Positions 37,235 through 49,626 of a stretch of DNA of 64,000 nt are shown here, in pieces (the stretch's first letter is position 1; each line of letters begins with the position of its first letter). The notes under the pieces were generated by a model. That model did no database searches. It was given only the letters and a program-made list of their open reading frames with translations, and was not told the origin of the DNA. The position numbers and the translations under genes were made by a program. The DNA is from Paramecium pentaurelia (taxonomy: Eukaryota > Ciliophora > Oligohymenophorea > Peniculida > Parameciidae): the NCBI GenBank assembly GCA_905183005.1, contig CAJJDO010000045.1, forward strand, positions 248,001 through 312,000. The letters are read 5' to 3'.

Positions 37235-37863
37235 ATAAATAATTAATATAATAATTAATATATAACATTAAATTGAATTACAACAACATTCAAACACTTA
37301 AACTAATTAAAATACACTCAAATAGTATTATGAATATAGATCATAAGAGTTTTAAACACTAAGAGAAACTTAGAAAGTTATGATTCTAATTAATCTAATC
37401 AAAATATTATTAATTAATTCAAATTGATATATGAAAGAATAACAGTTCATAATAATAAAGAAGACTATAAATTTTGATTAATCATTTAATTAAATTAATT
37501 ATAGATAAAAATAATCTGTTAGCAAATATTTATATTTACCAATAATTTAATCAAACATGTTTATTATTCATTTTTATTTTAAGCTAAATTATATGATTAT
37601 TAAGATTATCCAATATGGTAATAAATAATTTCTTGGAAGAAATAATAGACAATAATTAAATAATTATGGCATGTTTTTTATGCAGTATTTGATATAATAT
37701 ATTCTTGATTTTTATTAGCGTTGGAATTCAAAAACAATTTAATTTAACAAATTTTATATATATTTATAAGAATATTATATCTTTATTTAAGATTTTCAAT
37801 CAATACATTAATCAACTAAGAAAATTCATATTAATTCTAAATTTATCAATAATTTACATAAAA
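37235..37863. other. Long AT-rich divergent intergenic region
   Basis: About 630 bp between divergent starts (NDUFS8 and an unknown protein). Strongly A/T, with a short open frame starting at 37705 that is in frame with the following gene's reading and lacks coding character. No specific regulatory site recognised. Confidence 0.45.
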
Positions 37864-38400
37864 ATGGGTTCCTCATTTAATTGTATATCTACCAACCAAA
37901 CTGAGAGTCTTTAAGATGTAACACTCTAATAAATCAAGAGTGATATTCCAAAATGTTCATAACATAATTGTGATAATAGAGATTAAAACGTAGTTATGAA
38001 TTATATAAAGCCGATATTGAAAGATGAGGATGATTAATGCTTTAATTAAATAATCAAAAATTATTAAATTTTAGAGGAAGCTCAAATACATACAAAACAT
38101 AATCGAAAATTTTATTTAGATAAATATACTAATACTACAAAACATAATAAATAAAAGAAAAATCAATGCAAAAATATTTATTAACATTGTTCATAATACA
38201 AATATACAAAAAGTACTTAATTTAAATCTACCTCAACAAAAAGAAGATCTTTTTCTGAAGATAGTCATCCAAAATCTATTCTTTTGGAACATCATCAAAC
38301 AAAAAGAACATCCTTTTCTCATTTTTGTAAATCAGTTCATTTCGAGGATGAAAGATTTAACCCTACTTACGATATCAAATTCAATTAGATAATCTTTTGA
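37864..38400 (+). CDS. Unknown protein with N-myristoylation start
   Basis: 178 residues, single exon. It begins MGSSFNCIST: Gly2, Ser and Cys7 form an N-myristoylation and palmitoylation signal. The rest is rich in Lys, Asn, His and Ser, with many TAA/TAG-coded Gln, and patches such as TKRRSFSEDSHPKSILLEHH and HQTKRTSFSHFCKSVHFEDE that repeat an RxSFS pattern, probable phosphosites. No domain recognised. It is probably a membrane-associated cortical or signalling protein (inference). Confidence 0.65.
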
Positions 38401-38881
38401 GCAGAATAAATCTAAATTTTTGATACATTTTCATTTATCACGAATTTATAACTAAAAATATTATCCAAATAGGACATCAATAATCTTTTTATTACAAATC
38501 AATATATTAAATTATAATAAAATATTATCTTTATATTATTCTTTATACATAGTTTTTTAGATTTATCTAGAAGGAAACAAAATGAAAAAAGTAAATTATT
38601 AGATATTTCAGTTATTTCTGAAACATTAGAAATATTTATAGATGATTTAATAAATTAATAACTAATATTATAATGATAACTTATACTATTAATCATAATA
38701 TAGAAATTCAAATGAATACTTAAAAAAATAAAGATTATTATATACTAATTTGTATTAATAATAAATCAATAAGTTTTATATATATATATATAAAGTTGGT
38801 CAGAAATCAAGAATTTGAATTATACATATATGAAATAATTATATATATTTATTAAGATTAAAGTCTAATTAATATATATAT
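38401..38881. other. AT-rich convergent spacer with TA repeat
   Basis: 480 bp between convergent 3' ends, including a short (TA)n run near 38780-38792. Nothing else seen. Confidence 0.5.
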
Positions 38882-39752
38882 TCATTTATCAGTTAAGTAT
38901 TGAATATATTTCTTTAATTCTAGATTTTCTGTTCTATATTCAGTTAATTATCTTTCAAATTATTATATTCTTTTAACAGCATCATCATAATCTTAAGTTA
39001 ATTAAGAGCATAATATTTTTAAATTTTAATCTTCTTTATAAATTTCAGTTTCACACATTGATTATGGATATGAATTATTTTATTATTTAGTAGAAGCAAT
39101 ATGATTTTTCAAAATAAGATCAACACTTTTAGCCTACTATTTATATTAAACAATTTATTTTGAATATGTATTTAATTACAATGTCAAATTGTTATTATGT
39201 GCATCTTTTTCTTAAATTGTTTATTTATACTTCTATAACTCTGTTTCCATATGTTATATTTTTTAATTATATTATGATTTAAGTTCATTAAGTTCTAATC
39301 TTAAATTACTATTTTGAGATATCTGATTAACTTCTTTTTCCATTATTGCATTATTAAAATCAACTAAAAGTGATTAATGTTTTAATTCTAATTTGGCATA
39401 TGAATCTTAAAATTCACTCAATTTTTTTTATAGCATTTTATTTTAATTTTCAATTTTCTCTAGTTATTCCAAAGCTGATTCAAGTAACTTCTTAACATTT
39501 TCATATTTATCATAATATATTCTGAATTACTCAACTTGTTATTCTAATCTAAAAATTTCTTAATCCTTTTTAGAATACTCCTTTTTCAAACTTTCTATTC
39601 TGGATAATTATAATTTCAAAATTTTTTATTACTCAATATCCTGTCTATCCATATCTTCCAAATGTTAAAGATCAGTAATAATCTATGCTTTTATAATTTT
39701 TAATTTTACATAGATTTGGTTTATTACTTTGTTTTGGATTTTGATTCTTCAT
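38882..39752 (-). CDS. Coiled-coil protein
   Basis: 282 residues with one 22-nt intron close to the start. After MKNQNPKQSNKPNL almost the entire protein is a heptad-rich coiled coil (for example DRQDIEQQKILKLQLSRIES and ENQKMLQKKLSEFQDSYAKL), ending LELKKYIQYLTDK. No enzymatic motif. A structural role in cortex, cilium or transport is likely but unproven. Confidence 0.78.
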
Positions 39753-39833
39753 TATTTTTAAATTATTGTTCAAGTATAACGATAAATTAAATTTAATTAA
39801 ATTCTTAAAAATATAATAACTTTGAACACAATC

Positions 39834-40349
39834 TCATTGATTTTTATGCTTTTTTTTATTTGATGTTTATTTTTTTTAAATAGGTTTATTCTACTTTTCA
39901 ACTTCCATTTAAGTAATATAGGGAGGTACTTCAACCTTTCTATTTGGAATAGATTTAATCAATTTTGCTATTGTTTACAATAGAGTATGCTCTATTATTT
40001 AATAATATAAATACTGCATTTAATTTATGGATTATATGGTTTTTTATCTTCAGCATAAAGACGAACCTTAATCCTACCTTATTAGAAGATATCTCTAGGA
40101 AATCCTGCATGTTACTTAATTAAAATGAATTGAGTACATCAATCACATGTCTCAGTCCAAGTGAACTTAAACATTAAGATATCTCCATCAATTATGGATA
40201 AGGAACACAATTAGTTTTTCCTAATCTTCTACCTATATTGTAGATTATACATCTCTACCTTATGCTGTAGTTAATGTTGAATCAATATAAGGAGGGTATA
40301 TAGTTTTCCAAGTCTTTGATTCCACTTTTATTTATTCTGGTGTTTGCAT
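39834..40349 (-). CDS. SRP19: Signal recognition particle 19 kDa protein
   Basis: 147 residues with introns of 26, 23 (40115-40137) and 23 nt. It opens MQTPEQIKVESKTWKTIYPP, then YIDSTLTTAQGRRLGKTNCV (the family's IYP...A.GRR block), PQLMEISQCLSSLGLRHVI, GFPRDIFQQGRIKVRLY (the PR...GRVRV block) and a Lys-rich C-terminus. SRP19 binds SRP RNA helix 6 and 8 and helps load SRP54. Without the second intron the frame meets TGA; splicing joins the two family blocks exactly. It has an extended basic tail compared with the core family. Confidence 0.9.
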
Positions 40350-40419
40350 TATTTAATGTCGTGTTCAATTAATAAATTAATATTATACTTATAATAATAA
40401 TCATTCATTATATAAAATA

Positions 40420-43173
40420 TCATGATGAGTTAGTGGCAAAACTAAAATTTTTGACTCTATTGATTCTGTTATTATCCTACTCATAATCCTAATCCTAAAA
40501 GATAGCCTAAAATGATAATCAATAATAGTTAAACTTTTCCATTATATCCTAATTCATCCCCTTCAAAATCTTATTGATCGTCATCATCATGCATTTCAGA
40601 GAAGTCAGTTATTGGAGGTTTATATTATTTTTTATAAACTTTATCCCAGTCAATCCCTTTGAAAAAGGGATCCTATTTTATCTCATCTTTTGATTTAGTT
40701 CCTATTCTTTTATTTGGATCCCTTTCAAGCATTCTCTATTAATAGATAAGATGCTATTACTGTAAGTAAATTTTTAGCTTCTATAGACATTTTCTTTGGC
40801 CATTTCAATGTTCCACTTTGTATATTTTTATACATTTGCTGTATATCATCATTATAATATGGAGATTCACCAGTCATCATTTCATACATCACACATCCAA
40901 TACCATAAATATCACTAGGCTTTCCTGCTCCTTTTTGACTTAGAATATCTGGTGATAAATATGCAGGAGATCCACAAAAACTCTTTGCTTTATCTTAATC
41001 GCTAACGCCTTCTTTTGATAATCCAAAATCTGCTAATTTGACATGTCCTTAAATATCTAACAGTATATTTTCTGGTTTCATATCTCTATATATGATATCT
41101 TTTGTGTGTAGATATTCAATAGCCAAGATTATTTCTGCAGCATAGAATCTGGCAGCTTCTTCAGAGAATTTACCTTAATTGGCTATATGATAAGATAGGT
41201 CACCTCCTTAACAATAATCTAAAACTAGGTATAAATAATTTGGAGTCTGATTTTATAAATTAAAAATATAATAATACTTAGAATGCAAAATGTAATCCAA
41301 GAATAAATGGATGTTTACACATCTTTAAAACATTAGCTTCAGTTATAGCATATTTAATTTATTTCTTCAAAATGAGAGTCTTTTTTTTAAGTGCTTTCAT
41401 TGCAAATATACCACCATCTTCCTTATGCTTAACTAAAAACACTTTTCCAAATGCTCCTGATCCTAATTCTTTTATTACTTCAAATGAATCAAAAGTCACT
41501 TTGCTATCTTTAAGTAATTCATTTTGACTCTCCATAATTGATGATTATAACTATTATTAAGATTGAGATATTGGTTTTGGTTATTCAATTTCTGAATTCC
41601 TAGGAGGACTTTAACTATATCTGTTAGGAGGTTCTGGATTTGATAATCTTTTTTATATTAGAGTTGCTTCATCTCTTGGTAAGGATATAGATTATTCTGG
41701 CGATAATTATTTTGGAGGAGGATCTGAAGAAAGACCTTTTGTATTTGTATCTTCAATTAAAACTTCAGTATTTTTATCTATTAAATTAGGATCTAGAGTT
41801 CCCCTTTAATAATTATAATTATTTACTCTTTTATTTTTTCTTCTATATATTGATAATAAACAGTTGCTTTATAGATATATTCTACCCATTTTTTTGCTAT
41901 GTGTTCATTTTTACAAGCTAATATACTTCTAGTAGAATAAAGCAACTCAAAATAATGATATCCTGATTTAGACATAAAACCTTTCTGAGTCATCAATACA
42001 CTCCTTACACTTCTAAGAGGAATAATTTCTCTTTAATCTATTAATTTCATTATAGTTACAATGGTTTTAGAGGATAATCTTAAAAATTCTTAAATCTTAT
42101 GAAAGTTCCTTCATCTGGATTTAATACAAAAAACCTTTCATTTAAGGTTACTAACATTTAACCTGTTTTATATATGAAACCTCTAGCTATAGGTGGTCTA
42201 GGAGGTATAAAATTATCCACATTTCTTAATTAATCTTTAATCTGATTATTTTTCTTCATTTTTTCAATTTCTATTTTAGTTTCTTAATTGCAATAATCAT
42301 AAGCTGTTCTTTCAGTTTTATCTTATAATTTAAGATCAGCATTTTTTAATAGTAATAATTCTATTATTTTAAGTTAATTTGATTTGCAAGCTAAATTTAA
42401 TGCAGTTCCTTTATCTGTTATCAAATTCACATCAATTTAAGGATGATTCAATATAACCTTTACAATCTCAATATTATGACGATGAACTGCTATTTATAAT
42501 GGAGTCCATCCTTCATCTGTCACTTTATTTATATCAATATCTTTAGAAATTAAAAATTCAACAATTAATTTATACTCCAAAAAAGTTGCAAAATGAATTG
42601 GATTCCATCCTCCAAAGGATGCTTGATTTAATAATTAAGGAGTTATTTTTTAACAAAGTTATTGTAGCATATCTAAATTTCCACTTTTTACTGTTTAAAA
42701 TATTTTATCATCGTAATCAGATTATATTGGTTCAACATTTGTATTTGATAATTTTTATTTAGAAGTATTAACTTCATCATCTGAGTTTTCACTTGTTTCA
42801 GAAACTGCTGATAGTTTTTAAGGTTTTTCTCTTTAGTTTATGAATAATTTATTCAAGTATTTTTCAGTTTGTCTCTTTTATTCTTTTTATTTTGTATCCA
42901 ATTCATTTTCCCTTACTTCAACTAAAATATTTTAATTTTCTTGTAATTCATAAAATTCTATAGGCCAACCCTCTATTATTTTTATCTAAAATATTATGCA
43001 ATTTTTACAGAATATTAATCTCTTTTACACTTTATTACTAAATCCTATACTTAACGTCCCACTTTAGAAGCAATTACTGAAATCAGTTAATCTGAGGTGT
43101 CATCATCATTAATTTCTATCTTAAATGTTTTCTTCTAACCAAAACCATAGTATTGTTATACAATGAGTCTCAT
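40420..43173 (-). CDS. AGC protein kinase with ubiquitin-like, ankyrin and PH regions
   Basis: 864 residues after six introns (23, 29, 23, 31, 25 and 28 nt). Residues 1-85 look ubiquitin-like (MRLIVQQYYG, KTFKIEINDDDTSDQLISV, PIEFYELQENQNILVEV). Residues about 150-290 hold ankyrin repeats (GGWNPIHFATFLEYKLIVEF, EGWTPLQIAVHRHNIEIVKV, GTALNLACKSNQLKIIELLL). A PH domain follows (ARGFIYKTGQMLVTLNERFF ... SGYHYFELLYSTRSI ... AKKWVEYIYKA). The kinase domain has LGSGAFGKVFLVK, FAMKALKKK, IIYRDMKPENILL, ADFGLSKEG, CGSPAYLSPD and ERDPNKRIG, and the end carries an AGC-type hydrophobic tail (NRVKNFSFATNSS). PH plus AGC kinase recalls Akt; the Ubl and ankyrin parts are unusual. Confidence 0.88.
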
Positions 43174-43268
43174 TATATATTATAATTATATATATATATA
43201 ATTAAAAACTATATATATATATCATCATATACATAATATTTACCAAACAATAAATCAGTAATTTTAAG

Positions 43269-44015
43269 TCATTCCAAATGTTTAATAAATTAATTCAAAC
43301 TTTAAAGTGCCTTAAAATCGATTTCACAATCCTTTACTTATTCCTAATATAAAAAAGAGAAAAAATCTCTTAATTCCAAAGCCCAATTTTTTAATTCCAT
43401 TCCACATTACTTTGAACAAATCATCAAATGATGAAAAATACTAAAATTATGAACATCTTTTTATGCTAAGTTTTTCATTAAATTACATTCCTTTTCATAA
43501 ATAGTATTGTCTTCTTATGAAATTCTTTTAATATATTTCATTCTATAAGTCCATAAATGATAACTTCTATTTTTCTTTTAAAATGCTTTTAAAAAGAATC
43601 TAGTTTCATTTTCATAAGTTGTTTAAAATTATTATCTATAATTAAAAGAACATGATGATCCTGGAAATCTAATACAAATTAATTCAGTTAATTTTAAATC
43701 TTCCTCTTTTTTTAATCTTTGTCTAATACCCCATGCAGTATAATTTTCACCATTCAAAAATAAAATCATCCAAGATGCTTAATCTTCATATTGTTCATTT
43801 TTGATTAATTCAAGACAAATTGGATACAATAGAGATATTGCAGAAACTGATATTCCTAAAGTAGATTATTCAATTTTTATTAATTTATTTTGATTATCCT
43901 CTTCATTTGAATCAATTAAGATTTAATCAGGAACATGTTCAATATATTCAATATTGCTTATATCTTTGAAATAATTCTGATAGTAAAAGTTAAAAGTTTC
44001 TATCTTGAGATTCAT
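43269..44015 (-). CDS. PTAR1-like prenyltransferase-alpha-repeat protein
   Basis: 248 residues, one exon. Three prenyltransferase alpha-subunit (PPTA) repeat sentences are visible: NGENYTAWGIRQRLKKEEDL, FLKAFQKKNRSYHLWTYRMK and LAQKDVHNFSIFHHLMICSK. Each has the N-x-x-x-W/F-x-x-R/H core, with helices between. Spacing resembles PTAR1 more than farnesyltransferase or Rab geranylgeranyltransferase alpha. PTAR1 pairs with a beta subunit (RABGGTB) to form geranylgeranyltransferase III in animals. It may be a distant alpha subunit here; the catalytic side would be on a beta subunit elsewhere. Confidence 0.75.
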
Positions 44016-44086
44016 TAATAAATAATTGAAATACAATATTGTTTATTAATTTAAATTATGTAAATAAATTATTACTCAAAATCATT

Positions 44087-45150
44087 TCATATAATATTTT
44101 TTTATTCAATTTAAGTATTTAATTCACAATTTTACAGAATTTCAATAAAACCTTATACAAATTATCTTATCCATAATGATTTTCTTATAATTTCTTCTAC
44201 TTCATCATTAAAAGTATTAGAAAAGAAGTTTAGATTTATTATACTAGAATTTTAATACATATGAAACTCAGCTTTAAGAGGATTAGATTCCTTTAAAATA
44301 ATAAATTTACATTATTACAATTTCATTGATTAAATAAATATCATCTTTAGTTAATTCATAAATTAATTGCCTATCAAATATCATTTTATGATTTTATTGA
44401 TTCTCAATTAATTTCTTAACAATAGTATCTATTAAAATATCAATATTAACATTTTTATCTTAATAGTATTCTTGAATAATAAACTTATAAGTAATAATAA
44501 ATTTTGGTGAAAGGGTTTTCATAACAACTTCTAAACCAATTTTATTCTCTTATTTTATATATTTGTAAAGATATAATTAATCTTGGCAAATATTATTTTC
44601 TTCCAAAAACATATAAGTTGTGTCTTCAGAATACTAAAGGTACTCAAGTAACTTAGAATGTTTAATCTAAAATGATATGATAATTAATTACTTTAAGCTC
44701 TTTTTTAAGTTTATTAGAATATTTTTTTATATTCAAATGAGTTTCAGTCGAATGATTTTAAATTTCTTTATCATATTTTATAAAATCTTTCTTTTTTTTT
44801 GATGCTGGGATACCAGTAACAACTTTAGGAATCATATTTCCCATTTTACATAAATACATGATTAATTTCATAGAGATATCTGTTCCAAACCATAATTTAG
44901 AAAGGTCATCTTTTAATTATAATTAATTCTATTGATTATTTGAATCAGTTCTATTTTATTTAGATGGTCTTCCTGAACCCCAATTGCAAGATTTCCTTAT
45001 TTATGAGTACTTTTTGATTTTCTTATGCATATTATTCTTTAATTTTTATTAATCTTGTGATTGAGAATCACTAAATTCATTTGCTTTATAAGAGTATTCA
45101 TCATCCTCTTGAAAAGAAACTAAATTTGAAGATTTAGATTTTAAATCCAT
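44087..45150 (-). CDS. Unknown helical protein
   Basis: 336 residues with introns of 25 and 28 nt. It begins MDLKSKSSNLVSFQEDDEYS, has a basic patch with a GSGRPSKQNR stretch resembling an AT-hook, then a predicted helical body (LSKLWFGTDISMKLIMYLCK, LSPKFIITYKFIIQEYY). No known domain. It precedes the PTAR1-like gene by 71 bp on the same strand; the two might belong together or be independent. Nuclear localisation is only suggested by the GRP motif. Confidence 0.7.
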
Positions 45151-45395
45151 TTTTTTTTAATATTTAATAATCTATCAATTTACATGTGAACATCTTATAA
45201 AACAATTTACTATATACACTTTATCAATAGATTGAATCTTTTGTCCATTCTAAGCACTACCTATGATTTTTAATTAAATCTTCAGTACCCTTTTAATTCA
45301 TGCTTTATTTAATCCAAAAAGAAGATGTTAAAAAGAAGTTTAAAGAATTTCTTATTTTATAATTATAATAAATTAAAAAATAAAAACTAAAAACA
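45151..45395. promoter_or_regulatory. Divergent intergenic region, tubulin and unknown gene
   Basis: 245 bp, A/T-rich, between two divergent start codons. No specific motif recognised. Confidence 0.35.
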
Positions 45396-46673
45396 ATGAT
45401 CCACATTCATATAGGTGGGGCAGGAGTGATGATAGGAGATATGCTTTGGAAACTGTACCATAAAGAAGAACCAGATATGTCTTAAAAACATTCAATCTTT
45501 GAGGAAGTCAAAAATGGATATGTACCAAGAGCATTATTTGTTGATTTGGATGATAGAATGATAGCTTAGATAAAGAAAAATAGTAATTTTCATTATCATC
45601 CTTCTTATTTTATAAATTCAAAAGAAGATGGATCAAATAATTACAGCAAAGGGTATTATACCCTAGGAAAGGATTTACATCCTAGAGTCGAAGAACAATT
45701 AAGAAAATTAAGTGAAGCTTGTGATAGAGTGCAATAATTCATTTTTACTTAAAGCATTTGTGGAGGCACAGGATCAGGTTATCAATCATTACTAATACAT
45801 GAAATTTCTAAAAATTATAACAAAACTTTTCAAACTGGCTTTTCTATTTATCCATCAGTTAAAATGAATAATAATACTGTTTATCCTTATAATGCAATGC
45901 TTAGTATACATTAACTGGTTGAATATTATGATGCTTAAGTCATTTTTGATAATGAAACTATGTATTAGATGTTATAAAATACTATAGAATTGGATTATTT
46001 TGACTATTCTCATTTAAATAATCTAATAGCTTAAACAATAAGTTCTTACACAAGTATTAATAGATTTTGTAATAAAAACAACGAATAAATTTTGAGTACA
46101 ATAGTTCCGTATCCAAGAATCTAATTTATAACACCTTCATATGGTCCATTAATTGATATTAATGATTATAAAAGGAATTATTTATCTTAAAAATAATTGT
46201 TAGAATATATTTTTAATAGAAAGTCTAAATTATATTAAAGTGAAATTACACCTTTTAATTTAGCTACTTCATTAATTTCAAGAGGATTGTATGCAGATTA
46301 AATTCAAAAAGAACATTAAAATTAAATTTATTATCATAATTATTATGAATAGAAAACTAATTATTTTGTATCAAATTAAAAAAACTATTAAGTTTTGGAA
46401 TAATTGACAGAAATTAATTAAACATAAACTTTATTTTCTAATGATTTAATGATAAAAAAAAAATTAGAGAAAATAGGATATGATTTTGATATTTTATATA
46501 GCAAAAGAGCTTTTACATTTTGGTTTGTAGGAGAAGGTTTAGAATCTGGAGAACTTTCAGAATGTAGAGAAAATTTTGAATAGTTAATGATGGATTATTA
46601 AAATTTATTGAAAATTGATGATGATATTGATGAAGATTTTTCAAATGAATCTTATGATTCTTAATTATCATGA
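45396..46673 (+). CDS. Divergent alpha-like tubulin
   Basis: 425 residues, no introns; slightly shorter than alpha tubulin (about 450). Tubulin landmarks: IHIGGAGVMIGDMLWKLY at the start, PRALFVDLDDRMIAQI, ALRKLSEACDRV-like helix, the GTP loop as SICGGTGSGYQSLL (first Gly of GGGTGSG replaced by Cys), QLVEYYDAQVIFDNETMYQM, TIVPYPRIQF, and at the C-terminus YSKRAFTFWFVGEGLESGEL with SECRENFEQLMMDYQ. The WxxVGEGxExGEhSE sentence identifies the alpha side. Several loops are lost or changed. It resembles the minor ciliate/protist tubulins linked to basal bodies, but I cannot assign a named class with certainty. Confidence 0.88.
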
Positions 46674-46903
46674 CAATATACTGATTTAGATTTCATTTTT
46701 ATACTAATTAGATGTCTGTAATAATTATATTTACAAATTCCAATTATATATAATAAAGATTAATTACTGATTGCAATTTATTTTATACATTACCATAAAA
46801 ATGAACAAAAATAATATTACAATAATTTATATCATAAATTTTATTTTAATATAAATTGAATATCAAATCGATAGATATTATTTTAATAAATTTTACAGTT
46901 AAT

Positions 46904-49566
46904 ATGCAGGAAATTTAATAAAAGAGAGATATATATAATGAGGGATGGTCTTCTAGAGAATTAGAAGATAAATAAAGTAATCTCTTTTTGTATTTATAGA
47001 ATTTTCGACAAAGATTACATTGATAGCATTAATTTTAGCTATAACATTAATAATAGTAGCAATTACTTTTTTTAACAAATATTCGCTTACTATAATGATG
47101 TTACTTTTATTTTCAGGAATCGTTTCAATTGTCTTAAGTGTAATTTCTTATATAAAATTTGAATTTAGGGTGTAATTATGTATTGGTTTAACATAAGTCA
47201 GATCACTTAAGAATCAGAGGTTGAGTTACAAAAAAGAAAATTTGAAGTAGATTCAAGAATTTCAGCAATTGTATTTCTGGGTTCATTCATCAATATATTA
47301 TATAATATTATTTTGCTAGTGTTTTTAGTATTTTGGTATAGGATAGGATAAGACTATTATTAGGCTAATCATTCAGTTGATACTAGTATTTCATACATGA
47401 ATGATTATAAGATTGGAGTAATTTTAGGATTTCCAATTTTGATTTTGATAAGTTTAATCTTGATGTATGTGGCATTCACTAGTTACATTACAGTACCTCA
47501 GAAATCATAATTAAGAGTATGCATATATGTATTTGCTTTATCAACTATTCTAATTGCATCATTAGCCTTAAATTAAGCAAATCAAGCATCTGCTGATTTA
47601 TCAACACCCTATTCACCCATATTAATTTCAACTGCATTTTCACTTTTTAAAACATTATCAATTATTTCATTGATTACAGCTTTATTTGCTTTTATAACTA
47701 CATTTATTTATAGGAATAGTCTTTTTGAAACAATTGGATATGCTAATCTAATTTTGATATTTTTAATAACTGCCTGTTCATTTTATATAATAAGATAAAG
47801 TGAATAGATGAGATCAGCCTATATAAATCAATGTGGATAGGAAATGCGTAATACTCATTAAGATTGGATAAAGGAAAATGCAAGCTGTAACAAATATTAA
47901 GAATAAAACACTTGTGATCCATAATATTAATCAATATTTTGGGAGAAAGATAGTAGCTAATAGTGTTTAAATTTTTCATGTTGTAAAGCATTCTCAGATT
48001 CAATGTCTAAGAATATATTTTATACAGGCTTCTTTTCATTATTATTAGTAATAAGTGGATTCGCCTTATCTACTGCTTTATTATAAGTTGATACAAGTTT
48101 AAAAGGAATGTAGATACCAAATAGAAAGGAAGATTGGACTTTTGTCTTAATTGGATTAGTGGTGTTAGTATTTTCTTTGCTGCTAATTTTTGGATCTGTA
48201 ACTTAACCTAATTAAAAAGATCTTATAATTGTTGCAAATCAATAAGTAATCTAAGCCAATAAAAATCCATTGGTATATCCAACAGGTATTGAGAATGTCA
48301 CTGGATGTGAATCTTTTATGGAAGTATACAAAAAATAGAATAATAATAAAGAATTAGTACTAAATGAAGATTCAAGATTAACTATCTTAGCTCCATAGAT
48401 GTAATTAGTGGTTACAGAATATGTGAATTCACCTAAGGTCTCTTATATTCCTAAAGAAATGATAAAAAATGTATTTTACAATTAGGCTGGAAAAAATGAT
48501 GGGATATTTGGAGTAGAAGGAGATAAAGGTGAAATAAAAAAAATATTATAAAATCACATTCAGATATGTAGTGAAGGTGATAAAAAGTAATTGACAATTG
48601 ATACTTTTGCATTATAAAGCAGTAGATTATTATGGTAAAAGCATAAAGTACATGCATCAGATGATAAATCATTTAATTAAGAAGCAAAATAATATATTAG
48701 TAAGAATTTGAAGTTTACTAATTTATAAATCAATATTATTGATATTTAATCTGGATTAGAATTGGATGATGTTATTTTGTATTTTTATAAGAATGAGGAC
48801 GATTGTGGTAAAATTAAGCCAATACCTTAAAGAATAAGTAATCATATTAGATAATTTTTGAATAGTCACTGTAAATCAAAATAGTGTGTTATACAATATG
48901 GTTGTTCGAGATTACTATTTTGGAGCTGAGAAGAAAGGTTATTATCTTTATTGCAATAAATTTACAAATTCAGAAAATACTAAAAGTTTAGAGGTCACAA
49001 TGATTCCTAGAAATACTAAGAAAGGCCAATTAACAGTTACATTAGAAGTTCCTAAATAGAATAAATTTAATGTATTATTAGGCGCAGCATATCCAGAATG
49101 TGTTGTTGGTTTTTTTAATGAAAATTGTGGAGGTATGCAATTTTATGGAAGTAAAACTGCTTAATCAATTTAAATTAATTAATTGGCAAATAGAAAGTAT
49201 ACTTTTTTTGTATAATTTGATCCAATTGATGGCAAATTGAAAGAACTTAATAATAAAAAATCTGAAGGATTGAAAATTGATTCATCTATAATTGACAATG
49301 ATCCTATTTTCAAAGAAATTAAACCTGTTGTTACTTTATATGGTTATGAATAAGAGAGACCAATAATTAGATATTCATTACCTTAAATAAGTAATCTAAA
49401 AAAAGAACCTAATTTAACTTGGTTAGTTTTATGCGTAGATGGAGGTATTGGAGATATTTCTTAAAAATCTTGTGGTTAATTTTGGAAATATTCTGAGAAT
49501 CCAAATAAATTTGAAAGAGCAGAAAATTCAAAAGAAATTTATCCATAGGTTTGCAATAAATTATGA
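46904..49566 (+). CDS. Large multi-TM membrane protein, unknown
   Basis: 859 residues with introns of 23, 32 and 28 nt (the second starts GTGTAA, less usual here). Residues about 28-330 carry six to seven hydrophobic segments (for example ITLIALILAITLIIVAITFF, GVILGFPILILISLILMYV) separated by a Cys-rich loop (NQCGQEMRN, NASCNKYQEQNTCDP, CLNFSCCKAF) that is probably extracellular and disulfide-bonded. From about residue 420 a long soluble region follows, with VTGCESFMEVYKK and later CNKFTNSENTKSLEVTMIP. No transporter or receptor family recognised. It may be a surface or cortical membrane protein specific to ciliates. Confidence 0.75.
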
Positions 49567-49626
49567 TATTAATTTGGATAATTTATTTCATGAAACTGTT
49601 AATTATTTTAATTAATTTTATATTAA

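Noticed and set aside
38780..38792. (TA)n run as a possible replication or rearrangement site
   Set aside because: Short and isolated in an A/T-rich spacer; such runs occur repeatedly in this window without associated structure.
40115..40160. In-frame TGA in SRP19 that might be selenocysteine
   Set aside because: A 23-nt intron (40115-40137) moves the reading to the correct frame and joins the two SRP19 family blocks, so no recoding is needed.
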